64,000 nucleotides of DNA from contig JAJVHY010000008.1 of assembly GCA_022072455.1 (NCBI GenBank), positions 1-64,000 of the forward strand. The letters are read 5' to 3'. The DNA is from Verrucomicrobiia bacterium. GTDB taxonomy: Bacteria > Verrucomicrobiota > Verrucomicrobiia > Palsa-1439. Shown piece by piece: positions 1 to 8,826 of the stretch. The position numbers were made by a program, and so were the translations under genes. The notes under the pieces are model-generated. The model worked only from the letters and a program-made list of their open reading frames with translations. It was not told where the DNA came from and did no database searches. Each line of letters begins with the position of its first letter. Positions within the stretch are counted from its first letter, which is position 1.

Positions 1-2
1 TG

Positions 3-140
3 TTGGGCAACGCCCAGATCCATCAACTCAACTCCCTGACCGAAACGCTCTCAGTGATCCCCGAACCCAACGTGCTGGTGCTCTGGCTCAGCGGCTTCCT
101 CACCTTCGCCGCCGCCAGACGCCGCGCGCGCCGCAAATAG
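3..140 (+). CDS. PEP-CTERM sorting-domain protein, C-terminal end only
   Basis: An open frame enters from the left edge and stops with TAG at 138-140, giving 45 residues. It ends with a PEP-CTERM layout: a P-E-P triplet (in VIPEPN), a hydrophobic helix (VLVLWLSGFLTFAAA), then a basic tail (RRRARRK). In known systems this tail sends exported proteins to the exosortase machinery, which handles surface or exopolysaccharide-associated proteins in Gram-negative bacteria. The tail is common in Verrucomicrobia and Planctomycetes. The mature domain lies outside the window, so its function cannot be stated. Confidence 0.8.
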   Translation: MGNAQIHQLNSLTETLSVIPEPNVLVLWLSGFLTFAAARRRARRK

Positions 141-141
141 G

Positions 142-170
142 TTGCCGCATCCAGTTGCTGCCGGTAGTAT
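142..170 (+). promoter_or_regulatory. possible sigma70-type promoter for proS
   Basis: TTGCCG (142-147) and TAGTAT (165-170) are 17 nt apart, 9 nt before the proS ATG. Both boxes match consensus at four of six bases. Initiation about 7 nt after the -10 box would leave almost no leader, and no Shine-Dalgarno sequence is visible. Weak evidence. Confidence 0.3.
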
Positions 171-179
171 CCGCGCTCT

Positions 180-1874
180 ATGAAATGGTCCCAAGCGCTG
201 ATTCCAACACTCCGGGAAGTTCCGAAAGACGCGGAGATTTCCTCGCACCAACTATTGCTGCGCGCCGGGTTGATCCGGCAACTGGCCGGTGGCGTGTACA
301 CATTCTTGCCGCTCGGATTACGCGTGCTGCGCAAGGTGGAGCAGATCGTCCGGGAAGAGATGGACGCGGCAGGGGCGCTGGAGGTGTTGATGCCGGCCAT
401 GCATCCGCGCGAAGTTTGGGAACAGACCGGGCGGGCGACATCGCTTAACGACATTCTGTTTAAGTTCAAAGACCGCTCGGACCGGCAATGGCTATTGGGA
501 CCGACGCACGAGGAAATTGTGACTTCCCTCGCCGCGGCGGAGATTCGGTCGTACAAACAACTCCCGAAAAACATCTATCAGATTCAGACGAAATTCCGCG
601 ACGAGCCGCGCCCGCGCTTTGGGCTGATCCGCGTCAAAGAGTTCATCATGAAGGACGCGTACAGCTTTGACGTGGATCAGGCCGGTCTCGACCGCAGTTA
701 CCAGACGATGTACGAGGCTTATAAGCGCATCTTTGCGCGGCTTGGCCTCAAGACGTTGGATGTTGAAGCGCATTCCGGAGCCATGGGCGGGAGTCATTCG
801 TACGAGTTCATGGTGGCTTCACCGGCCGGCGAGGATCGGATTGCGTTATGTCCCAAGTGCAATTATGCGGCCAATTTGGAGAAGGCGACCTCGCGGGTGG
901 CAGTCGGTCTGGCTGGTGCCGCTGGTGTGCTGGAGAAATTTGCCACGCCAGGCGTGCGGACGATTGAGGATTTGACGAAGCCGCCGTACAACTGCGCGGC
1001 GCAGAATCAAATCAAGACATTGGTATACATGCTCAACGACAAACTCACGCTAGTGTTGGTGCGGGGGTGCGATTCGTTGAACGAGGCTAAGTTGCCGGCG
1101 GTGACGGCGCGACCGGCGCATCCGGAGGAAATCAAAGCGGCGCTTGGGGCTTTGCCGGGGAGTCTCGGCGCTGTCGGCGTAACAAAATTGCCGGTGTTGG
1201 CGGATGAGACATTACGGGGGCGGACCGGGATGGTGACCGGCGCGAACGAGGATGATCATCACTTGCGCGGCGTGGACGTCGGACGTGACATCACCGTGGC
1301 ACAGTGGTTGGACGTACGCACCGTGCAGGATGGTGAGGGGTGTCCAAAATGCGATGGCGCGTTGAAGATTGACTCGGCTATCGAGGTTGGACACGTGTTC
1401 AAGCTCGGGACGAAATACAGTACAGCGCTGGGCGCCAACTATCTCGATGAAAAAGGCGAGAGCAAGGTGATGATCATGGGGTGCTACGGCATCGGCGTGT
1501 CGCGGTGCGTGGCAGCGATTGTCGAACAATGCCACGACGACAAGGGGATTGTTTGGCCGCGAGGCGTTGCGCCGTTTGAGGTGGCAGTGTTGCCGCTGAA
1601 TACCGGTCATGCCGAAACCATGAAGGTGGCCGGGGAGATTTACCGTGGCTTACAGGCCAGCGGTATCAGTGTCATTTTGGATGACCGGACGGATCGGCCG
1701 GGGGTGAAATTCAATGACGCCGATTTGGTCGGTTTTCCGGTGCGCGTGACGGTGGGCGAGAAGTCGCTGGTAAAAGGTGTGGTGGAGTTGAAGGTCCGCC
1801 GTGAGGCCGAACTCCGCACCGTCACACCGGCTGATGCGGTTGGAACGATTCGCGATCTTCTGGCACAACTGTGA
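180..1874 (+). CDS. proS: prolyl-tRNA synthetase (bacterial type)
   Basis: Class II aminoacyl-tRNA synthetase that charges tRNA-Pro with proline in the cytoplasm. The 564-residue length is usual for the bacterial type carrying an editing insertion. Visible features: the conserved N-terminus (MKWSQALIPTLREVP), motif 2 around FRDEPRPRFGLIR (about residues 140-152), a central insertion at roughly 220-400 matching the cis-editing INS domain, motif 3 GCYGIGVSR near residue 438, and a C-terminal anticodon-binding domain (from about VAVLPLNTGH). No Shine-Dalgarno is seen before ATG 180. The stop overlaps the GTG start of the next gene, so the glycosidase-like genes downstream may be co-translated. 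Confidence 0.97.
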   Translation: MKWSQALIPTLREVPKDAEISSHQLLLRAGLIRQLAGGVYTFLPLGLRVLRKVEQIVREEMDAAGALEVLMPAMHPREVWEQTGRATSLNDILFKFKDRSDRQWLLGPTHEEIVTSLAAAEIRSYKQLPKNIYQIQTKFRDEPRPRFGLIRVKEFIMKDAYSFDVDQAGLDRSYQTMYEAYKRIFARLGLKTLDVEAHSGAMGGSHSYEFMVASPAGEDRIALCPKCNYAANLEKATSRVAVGLAGAAGVLEKFATPGVRTIEDLTKPPYNCAAQNQIKTLVYMLNDKLTLVLVRGCDSLNEAKLPAVTARPAHPEEIKAALGALPGSLGAVGVTKLPVLADETLRGRTGMVTGANEDDHHLRGVDVGRDITVAQWLDVRTVQDGEGCPKCDGALKIDSAIEVGHVFKLGTKYSTALGANYLDEKGESKVMIMGCYGIGVSRCVAAIVEQCHDDKGIVWPRGVAPFEVAVLPLNTGHAETMKVAGEIYRGLQASGISVILDDRTDRPGVKFNDADLVGFPVRVTVGEKSLVKGVVELKVRREAELRTVTPADAVGTIRDLLAQL

Positions 1875-2854
1875 GCCGCTGGTCTGCCCATGCGAGGAAT
1901 CCGGTCGTTCGACCGGGCCAACTGAATCCGCCCTATGATTCCAAACTGGCGGGTGGCGCGTGTGTGATTGCGGTGGGAGACTTGCTCCGGCTGTATTACT
2001 GGGGTGGTGGTGCCGATGGCCTCAACTACATTTGCATGGCCGAAGCCGGTGCGGGGAACGATCAGCAATGGCGTGGTTTTGGCGCGGTTCTCAGCCGGCA
2101 AGCCGACAACCCGTTCAACAGCACCGGCCCCGCTGCCCCAATGGTCGTACCGGTCACGGACAAACGGTGGCTGATGTACGTCGTGGGGAAAGGCGTCATG
2201 CCGCGTCGGGGGTATTTGAATGATGTGATTCTTTGCGCGGAGTCAACTGATGCGGGTTGGACTTGGAACTATTTGGGGCGCGAACCGGTGATTCCGCGCG
2301 ACCGGCCGTATGATCAGGACGGGACTGCGAGCATGTTTGTCATGTACGAGGCCGGCCGATTCAGAATGTGGTACACCGCGTTTCAATACCGGCCGGCAGC
2401 GGAAGCTGCTTGGATGGAGCGCGTCGTTCACGGCCGACCGCCCGGTCGGATCCCGTATCTTGGAATTGCGTATGCAGAGTCAGCGGACGGGCTGACGTGG
2501 TCGAAGCCGGTTGCTCAACTCGTGGTGCGTCCGCGCGAAGACCGCGTCAAACCGGTTGAACACTGGGTGGCGAAACCATGGATCGTTCGCCTGGCGGCAG
2601 CTGATTACCGGCTGTGGGTTTGTTGTATTGGGACGACGTACCGGATTCATGCGTTGCGGAGCCGGGATGGGGTGGCGTGGAGTTGGGAGCAGCCGGCGGG
2701 TGAACCGGATTTGAATGTGGGTGCGCCGGGGGCGTTTGATGATGCAATGGTTGGCTATCCGTGTGTCCTGCGAATTGGCGACGAACTGCATTGCTGGTAT
2801 ACTGGCAACGGTTACGGCGCGGCCGGTATTGGTCATGTGGTGCGGAGCTTATGA
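1871..2854 (+). CDS. beta-propeller glycosidase-like protein (copy 1)
   Basis: 327 residues starting at GTG 1871, which overlaps the proS stop (GTGA). Repeating Trp/Tyr-rich blades (MWYTAF, HCWYTGNG) and the opening NPVVRPGQ pattern resemble the five-bladed propeller of GH43/GH130-type enzymes that act on glycosidic bonds. Acidic residues typical of such active sites recur (YDQDGTA, GAFDDAMVG). No signal peptide is seen, so a cytoplasmic location is likely. The next gene is a clear paralogue overlapping by 4 nt (ATGA). Substrate is unknown, and family membership is inferred from pattern only. Confidence 0.65.
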   Translation: MSRWSAHARNPVVRPGQLNPPYDSKLAGGACVIAVGDLLRLYYWGGGADGLNYICMAEAGAGNDQQWRGFGAVLSRQADNPFNSTGPAAPMVVPVTDKRWLMYVVGKGVMPRRGYLNDVILCAESTDAGWTWNYLGREPVIPRDRPYDQDGTASMFVMYEAGRFRMWYTAFQYRPAAEAAWMERVVHGRPPGRIPYLGIAYAESADGLTWSKPVAQLVVRPREDRVKPVEHWVAKPWIVRLAAADYRLWVCCIGTTYRIHALRSRDGVAWSWEQPAGEPDLNVGAPGAFDDAMVGYPCVLRIGDELHCWYTGNGYGAAGIGHVVRSL

Positions 2855-3849
2855 TGAAGCAGACGATTGAATGGACGTTCGAACCGCGCAACCCGGTCAT
2901 TCGTCCCCGGCAATTACACGGCGAGTGGGATTTGAACGGGACGGCGGCGGGGCATGTGTTGGATTTGGGTGACTGTTACCGGATGTATTACTGGGGGAGC
3001 AGCCGGCAGGGGAACGTGATTTTGATGGCAGAGTCGCCGAAGGACCGTCCGAACGATTGGCGACCACGCGGGGGCGTCCTATTGGGCCGGCAATTGGAAA
3101 CGGAGCACAATCATCATGGTCCCGGTTTTCCGTTTGTCTTTCCGGTGGCTGGGAATCGCTGGCACATGGTTTACTGCGGCTGGGGGAAACCACGGCCGGA
3201 TGGCGTGATTCCGAACACGACGAATCTGGCTGTCAGTGATGATGCCGGGTTGACGTGGCGGTATCAACCACCGGTGCCGATGATCCCATTAGACCAGGCG
3301 TATGACCAGTTGGTGACTGGCAGCGTGTGGGTGGTGCGCGTCGGAGACGAGTTTCGGATGTATTACACCGCGCTGGGTGAATATATCCACGCGCCGCCGG
3401 GGGTGAAAACCGGTCATGGCGAATGGATTCCACGGATCGGCATCGGTTACGCGACCAGCCACGATGGGCTGACGTGGCAGAAGCCGTTCCGGGATCATCT
3501 GATCGCGCCCCGCGGGTTTGACGCTGACCCATACGAGTACATCAATTCCAAGCCGTGCGTTATTCGCGAGGAGGACGGTTGGCGGATGTTCATCAGCACG
3601 TTTGGGCATGCGTACAGGGTGCGGAGTTTGGTGAGCGCGGACGGATTGCATTGGGAACGGGTGCCGTCGGGGCCGGCCGGTGATCTGGGGGTGGGAGCGC
3701 CGGGGGCGTTTGACGATCATCAGCGTTCGTACGCAAGTGTCATCAAGGAGGGTGACCGGTATCATCTCTGGTACACCGGCAACCGGTTCGGCGCAACCGG
3801 GATGGGGTATGCGTGCGGGCGGTGTGTCGAAGTGACAGAAAGCTTTTGA
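2851..3849 (+). CDS. beta-propeller glycosidase-like protein (copy 2)
   Basis: 332 residues from ATG 2851, chosen because it overlaps the preceding stop as ATGA; an earlier in-frame GTG at 2761 lies deep inside the upstream gene. It shares block order with its neighbour: NPVIRPRQ near the N-terminus, a YYWG blade, YDQL, FRMYYTALGE, GIGYATSHDGLTW, LGVGAPGAFDD and LWYTGNRFGATG near the end. It is therefore a tandem duplicate. Like copy 1 it lacks a signal peptide. The stop codon lies inside the -35 box proposed for tolQ, so the Tol operon begins immediately afterwards. Exact reaction unknown. Confidence 0.65.
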   Translation: MMKQTIEWTFEPRNPVIRPRQLHGEWDLNGTAAGHVLDLGDCYRMYYWGSSRQGNVILMAESPKDRPNDWRPRGGVLLGRQLETEHNHHGPGFPFVFPVAGNRWHMVYCGWGKPRPDGVIPNTTNLAVSDDAGLTWRYQPPVPMIPLDQAYDQLVTGSVWVVRVGDEFRMYYTALGEYIHAPPGVKTGHGEWIPRIGIGYATSHDGLTWQKPFRDHLIAPRGFDADPYEYINSKPCVIREEDGWRMFISTFGHAYRVRSLVSADGLHWERVPSGPAGDLGVGAPGAFDDHQRSYASVIKEGDRYHLWYTGNRFGATGMGYACGRCVEVTESF

Positions 3850-3873
3850 CCTCGTTCGAGAAAGCTGTATAAG
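3846..3873 (+). promoter_or_regulatory. sigma70-type promoter for the tol-pal operon
   Basis: TTGACC (3846-3851) and TATAAG (3868-3873), 16 nt apart, with TG just before the -10 box. The -35 box overlaps the stop codon of the upstream gene. A strong ribosome site (AAGGAGGAAG) lies 5 nt before the tolQ ATG at 3920. Confidence 0.55.
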
Positions 3874-3919
3874 TAGCGGCAGGTCGTTTCCCCACGGCCT
3901 GCACCAAGGAGGAAGTAAG

Positions 3920-4681
3920 ATGAACGTAGTGACGGCGACGAGCCTGCTTTGGGCCTTTGAACGGGCCGATTTGCAGGGGAAAGTTATTGTAATTATTTTA
4001 GCCATTGGGTCGGCATTGACGTGGACGTTGATGCTCACGAAGTGGCAACAATTCCGGCGGGCCCAACACACAGCCGCCGCGTTTCTCACGCAATTCCGCC
4101 GGGAACGCGATCCACTCCAGCTTTTCATCAACAATTACGAGATGTCGGACTGTCCGCTCTACAACATCTACAAGATGGGGGCGGAAGAAGTCTCGTCGCG
4201 TTTCGGCGCTGGCGGGACGCCAAAGCCGGTCACTGGCGGCTACAAAACTCTTGGTAACGGACCGCAGTTGCTCGAACTCGATACCGATGTCGCCACAACC
4301 GAACGCGGGGTGGTGAATCTCGAAACACTGCGCAATGCGCTGGGGCGCGCGATTGATGCTGAGGTGCTCAAACTCGAAAGTCATGTGAGCTGGCTTTCGA
4401 CCGCCGTGCAAGGCGGACCCTTTCTCGGTTTGCTCGGGAGCGCGTGGGGCGTGATGAGCGTGTTTGCCTCGATGGGTATTGAGGGCAGTGTCCGGCTCGG
4501 GATGGTCGCACCGGGAATTTCGGCGGCCTTGCTGGCGACGGTCGTCGGGTTGCTTGTCGCGGTGCCGGCGTTGTTTGCCTACAACTGGGTGGCGCAGCGC
4601 CTCCGGCAACACACGATGGAGATGGAAAATTTCGCCGACGAATTTATTGCCGCCGTCGAGCACAACTACGTGACGAACTAA
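3920..4681 (+). CDS. tolQ: TolQ/ExbB/MotA-family proton channel
   Basis: Inner-membrane subunit that, with the TolR-like protein, uses the proton motive force to drive the Tol-Pal envelope system. 253 residues. A first membrane segment lies near residues 16-34 (VIVIILAIGSALTWTLML). The diagnostic GPFLGLLGSAWGVM stretch sits near residue 167, and a final pair of helices follows (GISAALLATVVGLLVAVPALF). It is about 20 residues longer than typical TolQ, with extra sequence in the cytoplasmic loop (about 95-135). First gene of the tol operon; 3 nt precede tolR. Confidence 0.93.
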   Translation: MNVVTATSLLWAFERADLQGKVIVIILAIGSALTWTLMLTKWQQFRRAQHTAAAFLTQFRRERDPLQLFINNYEMSDCPLYNIYKMGAEEVSSRFGAGGTPKPVTGGYKTLGNGPQLLELDTDVATTERGVVNLETLRNALGRAIDAEVLKLESHVSWLSTAVQGGPFLGLLGSAWGVMSVFASMGIEGSVRLGMVAPGISAALLATVVGLLVAVPALFAYNWVAQRLRQHTMEMENFADEFIAAVEHNYVTN

Positions 4682-4684
4682 GCC

Positions 4685-5125
4685 ATGAGTTCCTTCGCTG
4701 GACGCAAACGCCGGTATGGTCACCTCCATTCGATGGGGGAGATCAACGTCATGCCCTTGGTTGATTTGCTTCTCCAATTATTCATTGCCGTCATCATCTT
4801 CTTCCCGGTTGTGGAATACGGCATGAACATCAACTTGCCGAAAGGCACGACCGACACCATCAAACGTGAGCAAACCCGCACGATCGCGGTGGACAAAGCC
4901 GGGCGGATCTTCCTCAATGACGTGCCGAAAGCGCTCCCGCAGTTGAAAGCCGATTTGATGGCGCTGGCCAACCACAATCCGCCGGTGACAGTGCTGGTCA
5001 AAGCCGATTCCGCGAACAACTACGGCGTGGTCATGGAAGTCTTGAAACAATTGCACACCGCAAAAATCACGCGCATTGCGTTGATGACCCAGGAGGAGAA
5101 CGCTCCCAAACTCTCGCGCCGATGA
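4685..5125 (+). CDS. tolR: TolR/ExbD-family biopolymer transport protein
   Basis: 146 residues. One N-terminal membrane helix follows the INVMPLVDLLLQLFIA stretch, which has the conserved membrane Asp of the TolR/ExbD family. The rest is a periplasmic domain of about 105 residues (ending LHTAKITRIALMTQE). It forms the ion-conducting stator with TolQ. The TGA stop overlaps the ATG of the next gene by 4 nt (ATGA at 5122), which points to translational coupling. Confidence 0.93.
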   Translation: MSSFAGRKRRYGHLHSMGEINVMPLVDLLLQLFIAVIIFFPVVEYGMNINLPKGTTDTIKREQTRTIAVDKAGRIFLNDVPKALPQLKADLMALANHNPPVTVLVKADSANNYGVVMEVLKQLHTAKITRIALMTQEENAPKLSRR

Positions 5126-6012
5126 GTGCCTTGGAGAAAAAGTACCGCCGGAATTTTATCGTCGCCATCGTTTTGCATGTCGCGATTGTGGGCGGGCTGG
5201 TTTGCTGGGAGGAGTTCGTCCCGGCCGGGCGCGGGCCAGAGGTGATCGCCGTGGAATGGGTGCCGGCGGCGTTGTTGGGCGAAATGCCCGAAGGCAAAGG
5301 CACCGGTAAGGGAATGTACAAAGCACCGGAGGCGACTTTTCAAGAACCCGGTTCCGCCCGCCCGAGCAATTCTGCCAGTGATGACCAGCCGGCCCCGACA
5401 AAAGTGCCGGGCGATGAGATTGCCATTCCGACCGCGAAAGCCGCGGTAAAGAAGCCAACCACGACTGCGAAGGCGACGTCAGCAGCCACGACAGCGAAAA
5501 AAACAACCAAGCCAGCAGTTTCTACGGCAAAAAAGACCGGCACCACATCCGGCAAAGGTTCGAGCGCGGATGATATTAAACGGCGATTCGCCAGTGCGTT
5601 GACGAGTTCCGCCAACGGGACCCCGTATGGCGACAACAAGCTGGCCGGGGGCGGCACTGCCAAGGGTGGGCGGATTGGTTCGCCCGATGGTTCGGTTGAT
5701 GGTGTCCCGGAAGGGATTGGGCAGGGGACGCCGGGGTGGCAATATTACCGGCACATTCACGATGTGCTCTACAATGCGTGGGATCAAGCCGATGGATCGC
5801 TGGACCGAAAACTGGTAGCGACCGTCACGTTGCGAATCGCTCGCGATGGCTCGGTGGCCGATGCAGCATTGCGGGTTGGTTCGGGGAATCGAGTCATGGA
5901 TGAGTCTGTCATGACCGCAGTTCGTAAAGTTCCACGGCTGGACCCGCCGCCGGATATGTTGGTGCGGGGCGCGTACGCCATCATCAACGTCAATTTCTCA
6001 GCGGAAGGATAA
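5122..6012 (+). CDS. tolA: TolA/TonB-like energy transducer
   Basis: 296 residues with TolA/TonB architecture: a short cytoplasmic N-terminus, one membrane helix (IVAIVLHVAIVGGLVCW, about 11-27), a long periplasmic Ala/Lys/Thr/Pro-rich linker (about 85-150), and a C-terminal TonB-like domain (about 215-296) with VATVTLRIARDGSV and a VMTAVRKVPRLDPPP stretch. It should link the TolQR motor to the outer-membrane partners TolB and Pal. The low-complexity linker makes close homology hard to judge; the assignment to tolA rather than tonB comes from position between tolR and tolB. Confidence 0.85.
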   Translation: MSALEKKYRRNFIVAIVLHVAIVGGLVCWEEFVPAGRGPEVIAVEWVPAALLGEMPEGKGTGKGMYKAPEATFQEPGSARPSNSASDDQPAPTKVPGDEIAIPTAKAAVKKPTTTAKATSAATTAKKTTKPAVSTAKKTGTTSGKGSSADDIKRRFASALTSSANGTPYGDNKLAGGGTAKGGRIGSPDGSVDGVPEGIGQGTPGWQYYRHIHDVLYNAWDQADGSLDRKLVATVTLRIARDGSVADAALRVGSGNRVMDESVMTAVRKVPRLDPPPDMLVRGAYAIINVNFSAEG

Positions 6013-6015
6013 CCA

Positions 6016-7170
6016 ATGATGAAGTGGATCTGTTTTCTGTTGTTGGCCACCAGTGTTTGGGGACAGGTGGATATTCGAAAAAATTTCATCAAGAAATCCA
6101 TCGCCGTCACCGGTGAGGCGGCGGTAGTTGAAGTCCTCAAAAACGATTTGCGACTTTCCGGCGCGTTCGAAGTAAAATCGGCCGATGAGGCAGAACTTCT
6201 CGCGCAGGTGACCGCCGGCAGTTGTCTCGTCATACAGACAGCCACGAAAACCTCGTTGATGTCGAAAGCCTATCAAACCGCCGGCACGCGCGCCCTCGCG
6301 CACGCGATGGCGGATGACATTGTGCTGACGGTTACCGGCCAGCGCGGGATTGCACAGACGCGGATCGCCTTCATTTACTCCCGGAAACCGGGCGTCAAGG
6401 AGTTGGCGGTCATGGATTATGACGGGCACAACATTCGGGTCGTGACAAGTGACGGGAAAATCAGCGGACATCCGCGTTGGTCACCGGATGGTCAAAAAAT
6501 TGCCTACACGAGTTACTGGAAATATTATCCGGATGTTCTCGAAGCCAATCTGGAGACGAAGGAACGGCGGGTCTTGGCGAACTTCAAGGGGGTCAATACC
6601 GGCGCGGACTACACACCGGACGGCGGAACGTTGGCGTTGACGTTGAGCAAGGACGGCAACCCGGAGTTATACACGGCAAGCGCCAGTGGCGGCCGGTTCC
6701 GGCGGCTCACCAATACCGATTCCATTGAATCCTCGCCGGTGTGGTCGCCAGACGGGGAAAGCATCGCGTATGTCAGCAACGCCAGCGGCACCCCGCAAAT
6801 CTGGCTCATCGGCCGAAACGGCGGCGAACCGCGGCGGCTGACGGTGTCGCCATCGCATAACACAGAGCCGGCTTGGTCGCGGCCGCCAGCAGGCTCGGAT
6901 ATGAAATCGATGATTGCCGTGACCTCCATGGTGGGGGGGCGGTTCCAGATTGGAATTTATGACGGCAACCAGATGGTGACGCCGGTGGTAGCCGACGGCG
7001 CGGACAATGCGGATCCGACATGGGCGCCGAATGGCCGGCATTTGGTGTTCGCGAAGACACGGAATTTCCGGTCGCGCCTCTATCTCCTTGACGTGCGGAC
7101 AAAAGAGCAGCTAGAGTTGCCGGCCATTGAAGGAGATGCCTCAGAACCAGCGTGGGGACCTTGGCGCTGA
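6016..7170 (+). CDS. tolB: TolB periplasmic beta-propeller protein
   Basis: 384 residues with a signal peptide (MMKWICFLLLATSVWGQV) and cleavage probably after residue 16. The N-terminal domain (about 17-130) is followed by a beta-propeller made of WD40-like PD40 repeats: GHPRWSPDGQKIAYTS, ADYTPDGGTLAL, SSPVWSPDGESIAYVS, EPAWS and DPTWAPNGRHLVF. TolB works in the periplasm with Pal and TolA in outer-membrane constriction during division. 3 nt after the TolA-like gene and 39 nt before pal, consistent with one operon. Confidence 0.95.
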   Translation: MMKWICFLLLATSVWGQVDIRKNFIKKSIAVTGEAAVVEVLKNDLRLSGAFEVKSADEAELLAQVTAGSCLVIQTATKTSLMSKAYQTAGTRALAHAMADDIVLTVTGQRGIAQTRIAFIYSRKPGVKELAVMDYDGHNIRVVTSDGKISGHPRWSPDGQKIAYTSYWKYYPDVLEANLETKERRVLANFKGVNTGADYTPDGGTLALTLSKDGNPELYTASASGGRFRRLTNTDSIESSPVWSPDGESIAYVSNASGTPQIWLIGRNGGEPRRLTVSPSHNTEPAWSRPPAGSDMKSMIAVTSMVGGRFQIGIYDGNQMVTPVVADGADNADPTWAPNGRHLVFAKTRNFRSRLYLLDVRTKEQLELPAIEGDASEPAWGPWR

Positions 7171-7209
7171 GGTTGTAACGAAGAACAATTGACGAGGAGG
7201 AAATTGGTT

Positions 7210-7737
7210 ATGCGGATTAAACTTTTGGCTCAAACACTCATTCTGACCATTGCGGTCAGCACCTTGACCGGCTGCGCTTGGTGGAATAAGCACATCTTGC
7301 GCAAGAAACCGGCGACGGTGACCGGTAGCGGGCCGGGCGGTTTGACCGGGAGCGATGTGACACTGGGTGAACGTCCGTTGTTGACCAGTGACACGGCCGG
7401 TCGTGGCGAATACACGCCCATCTTTTTTGATTACGACAGCAGCCGGATCAAGCCCACTGAGTATGGAAAACTTGAAACCGTCGCCAGCGCGCTCAAAGGT
7501 AACAGCAAGAAACTTGTTGTTGAAGGCCACACGGATGAACGCGGTACCGCCGAATACAATCGCGCCCTCGGCGAAAAACGCGCCCAGTCTGCCCGGCAAT
7601 CACTCGTGAGTCTGGGGATTGACGGCTCGCGCATCACGACGATCAGCTTTGGCAAAGATCGACCGTTGGATCCGTCCCACGGTGATACCGCGTGGTCGCG
7701 TAATCGCCGCTGTGAGTTTATTGTCGTAAGTCAATAG
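7210..7737 (+). CDS. pal: peptidoglycan-associated lipoprotein Pal (OmpA-like)
   Basis: 175 residues from ATG 7210, which has the site GAGGAGGAAA 5-14 nt upstream; the in-frame TTG at 7189 precedes that site and is rejected. A lipoprotein signal ends in the lipobox LTGC (Cys near residue 18). An OmpA-like peptidoglycan-binding domain fills about 70-175, with FFDYDSSRI, VVEGHTDERGTAEYN and LGEKRA. Pal anchors the outer membrane to peptidoglycan and completes the Tol-Pal set. Confidence 0.95.
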   Translation: MRIKLLAQTLILTIAVSTLTGCAWWNKHILRKKPATVTGSGPGGLTGSDVTLGERPLLTSDTAGRGEYTPIFFDYDSSRIKPTEYGKLETVASALKGNSKKLVVEGHTDERGTAEYNRALGEKRAQSARQSLVSLGIDGSRITTISFGKDRPLDPSHGDTAWSRNRRCEFIVVSQ

Positions 7738-7754
7738 CCGCATATTGGGCTGCA

Positions 7755-7783
7755 TTGACACCCGCTAGGGCGGGGCGTAGACT
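7755..7783 (+). promoter_or_regulatory. promoter for tatAC with a palindrome in the spacer
   Basis: TTGACA (7755-7760) and TAGACT (7778-7783) are 17 nt apart, upstream of tatA. The spacer holds the perfect inverted repeat CCCGC-TAGG-GCGGG (7761-7774). It could be an operator, or a small hairpin ending pal transcription, although no T run follows it. Confidence 0.55.
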
Positions 7784-7806
7784 GGCTTGCAACAAAGGAA
7801 ACACGT

Positions 7807-8034
7807 ATGAACCTTGGCTGGCCGGAAATCTTGTTGATTGTCTTTGTGGTCTTGATTCTCTTCGGGGCGAAACGCATCCCGGAGATGATGAAGTCCATGG
7901 GACAAGGCGTGAAGGAATTCAAGAAAGCTGCCACCGACCTGACCAACGACAACCCGACTTCGCCGACCGTCGACACCAAGCCCACCGCTTCGACCGAAAC
8001 GAAGCCCAGCAGCGATAACGGCAAGACTGCCTGA
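7807..8034 (+). CDS. tatA: twin-arginine translocase subunit TatA/E
   Basis: 75 residues. A single N-terminal membrane helix ([18 protein letters not shown]) is followed by the family hinge [20 protein letters not shown], an amphipathic helix, and a charged, Thr/Ser-rich tail. TatA oligomers form the passage through which folded proteins cross the inner membrane. An AAAGGAAA site precedes ATG 7807. tatC follows after 12 nt. No tatB is present in the window, so a TatA-TatC type system is possible. Confidence 0.95.
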   Translation: MNLGWPEILLIVFVVLILFGAKRIPEMMKSMGQGVKEFKKAATDLTNDNPTSPTVDTKPTASTETKPSSDNGKTA

Positions 8035-8046
8035 CCGGCGGCTGCC

Positions 8047-8826
8047 ATGCCGGACGCGACCGAGCCTGAATTGCTGCCGCCTGCGGACGAAACGCCAGTG
8101 GGTGGCGAAACCAAGTCGTTTCTCGACCACCTCGAAGACTTGCGGTGGATGCTCATCAAGATGGCGGCCACCTTGGCCATCGCGATGTTGGGATGCTTCC
8201 TATTCGCGCCGGCATTGATGAAGTTCTTTACCCACCCGCTGGCAACTGTTGCCGGCGATGTCACGCCGTTTCTGCGAACGCAGCAGGTTACCGGTGGATT
8301 CATGCTGGCGATCAAGTTGGCGTTGTATGCCGGGCTGGTCGTTTCCAGTCCAATCTTGCTCTACTTTCTCACGCAGTTTGTCTTGCCGGCGTTGACGCGG
8401 CAGGAAAAACGCATGGTGACGCCGGTATTGCTCGCGGGCGTGGGTTTGTTTTTGTGCGGAATCACATTGTGTTACTTCGGAGTTTTACCGGCCGCGCTGC
8501 GGTTTTTTTTGGAGTACAACAAAACCCTCGATATCCGATCAGACTGGTTGATCGAGAATTACATCGGCTTCGTGTCCCAGATGATGTTGGCGTTCGGGAT
8601 CTGTTTTGAGTTGCCGTTGGTGGTGCTGGCGTTGGCGAAGATCGGGATTGTGACTGCGGAATTCCTCCGGCAGAAGCGGCCCTACGCCATCGTGTTGATC
8701 TTCATTGTCGCAGCGGTGATCACCCCGACGCCCGACATGCTGACGCAGTGTTTGCTCGCGATCCCGATGTGCGGACTTTACGAAGCGTGCGTTTGGATCG
8801 CGTGGTGGATGGAACGTCGGCGCTAG
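8047..8826 (+). CDS. tatC: twin-arginine translocase subunit TatC
   Basis: 259 residues with about six membrane helices. The conserved N-terminal segment SFLDHLEDLRWMLIKM (about 21-36) carries the hallmark Glu needed to receive the twin-arginine signal. Later helices include ISPxPDM-like VAAVITPTPDMLTQCLLAIP. TatC recognises folded precursors with RR signal peptides, then recruits TatA. It forms one unit with tatA and meets the minus-strand ligase gene tail to tail with a 4-nt overlap. Confidence 0.95.
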   Translation: MPDATEPELLPPADETPVGGETKSFLDHLEDLRWMLIKMAATLAIAMLGCFLFAPALMKFFTHPLATVAGDVTPFLRTQQVTGGFMLAIKLALYAGLVVSSPILLYFLTQFVLPALTRQEKRMVTPVLLAGVGLFLCGITLCYFGVLPAALRFFLEYNKTLDIRSDWLIENYIGFVSQMMLAFGICFELPLVVLALAKIGIVTAEFLRQKRPYAIVLIFIVAAVITPTPDMLTQCLLAIPMCGLYEACVWIAWWMERRR

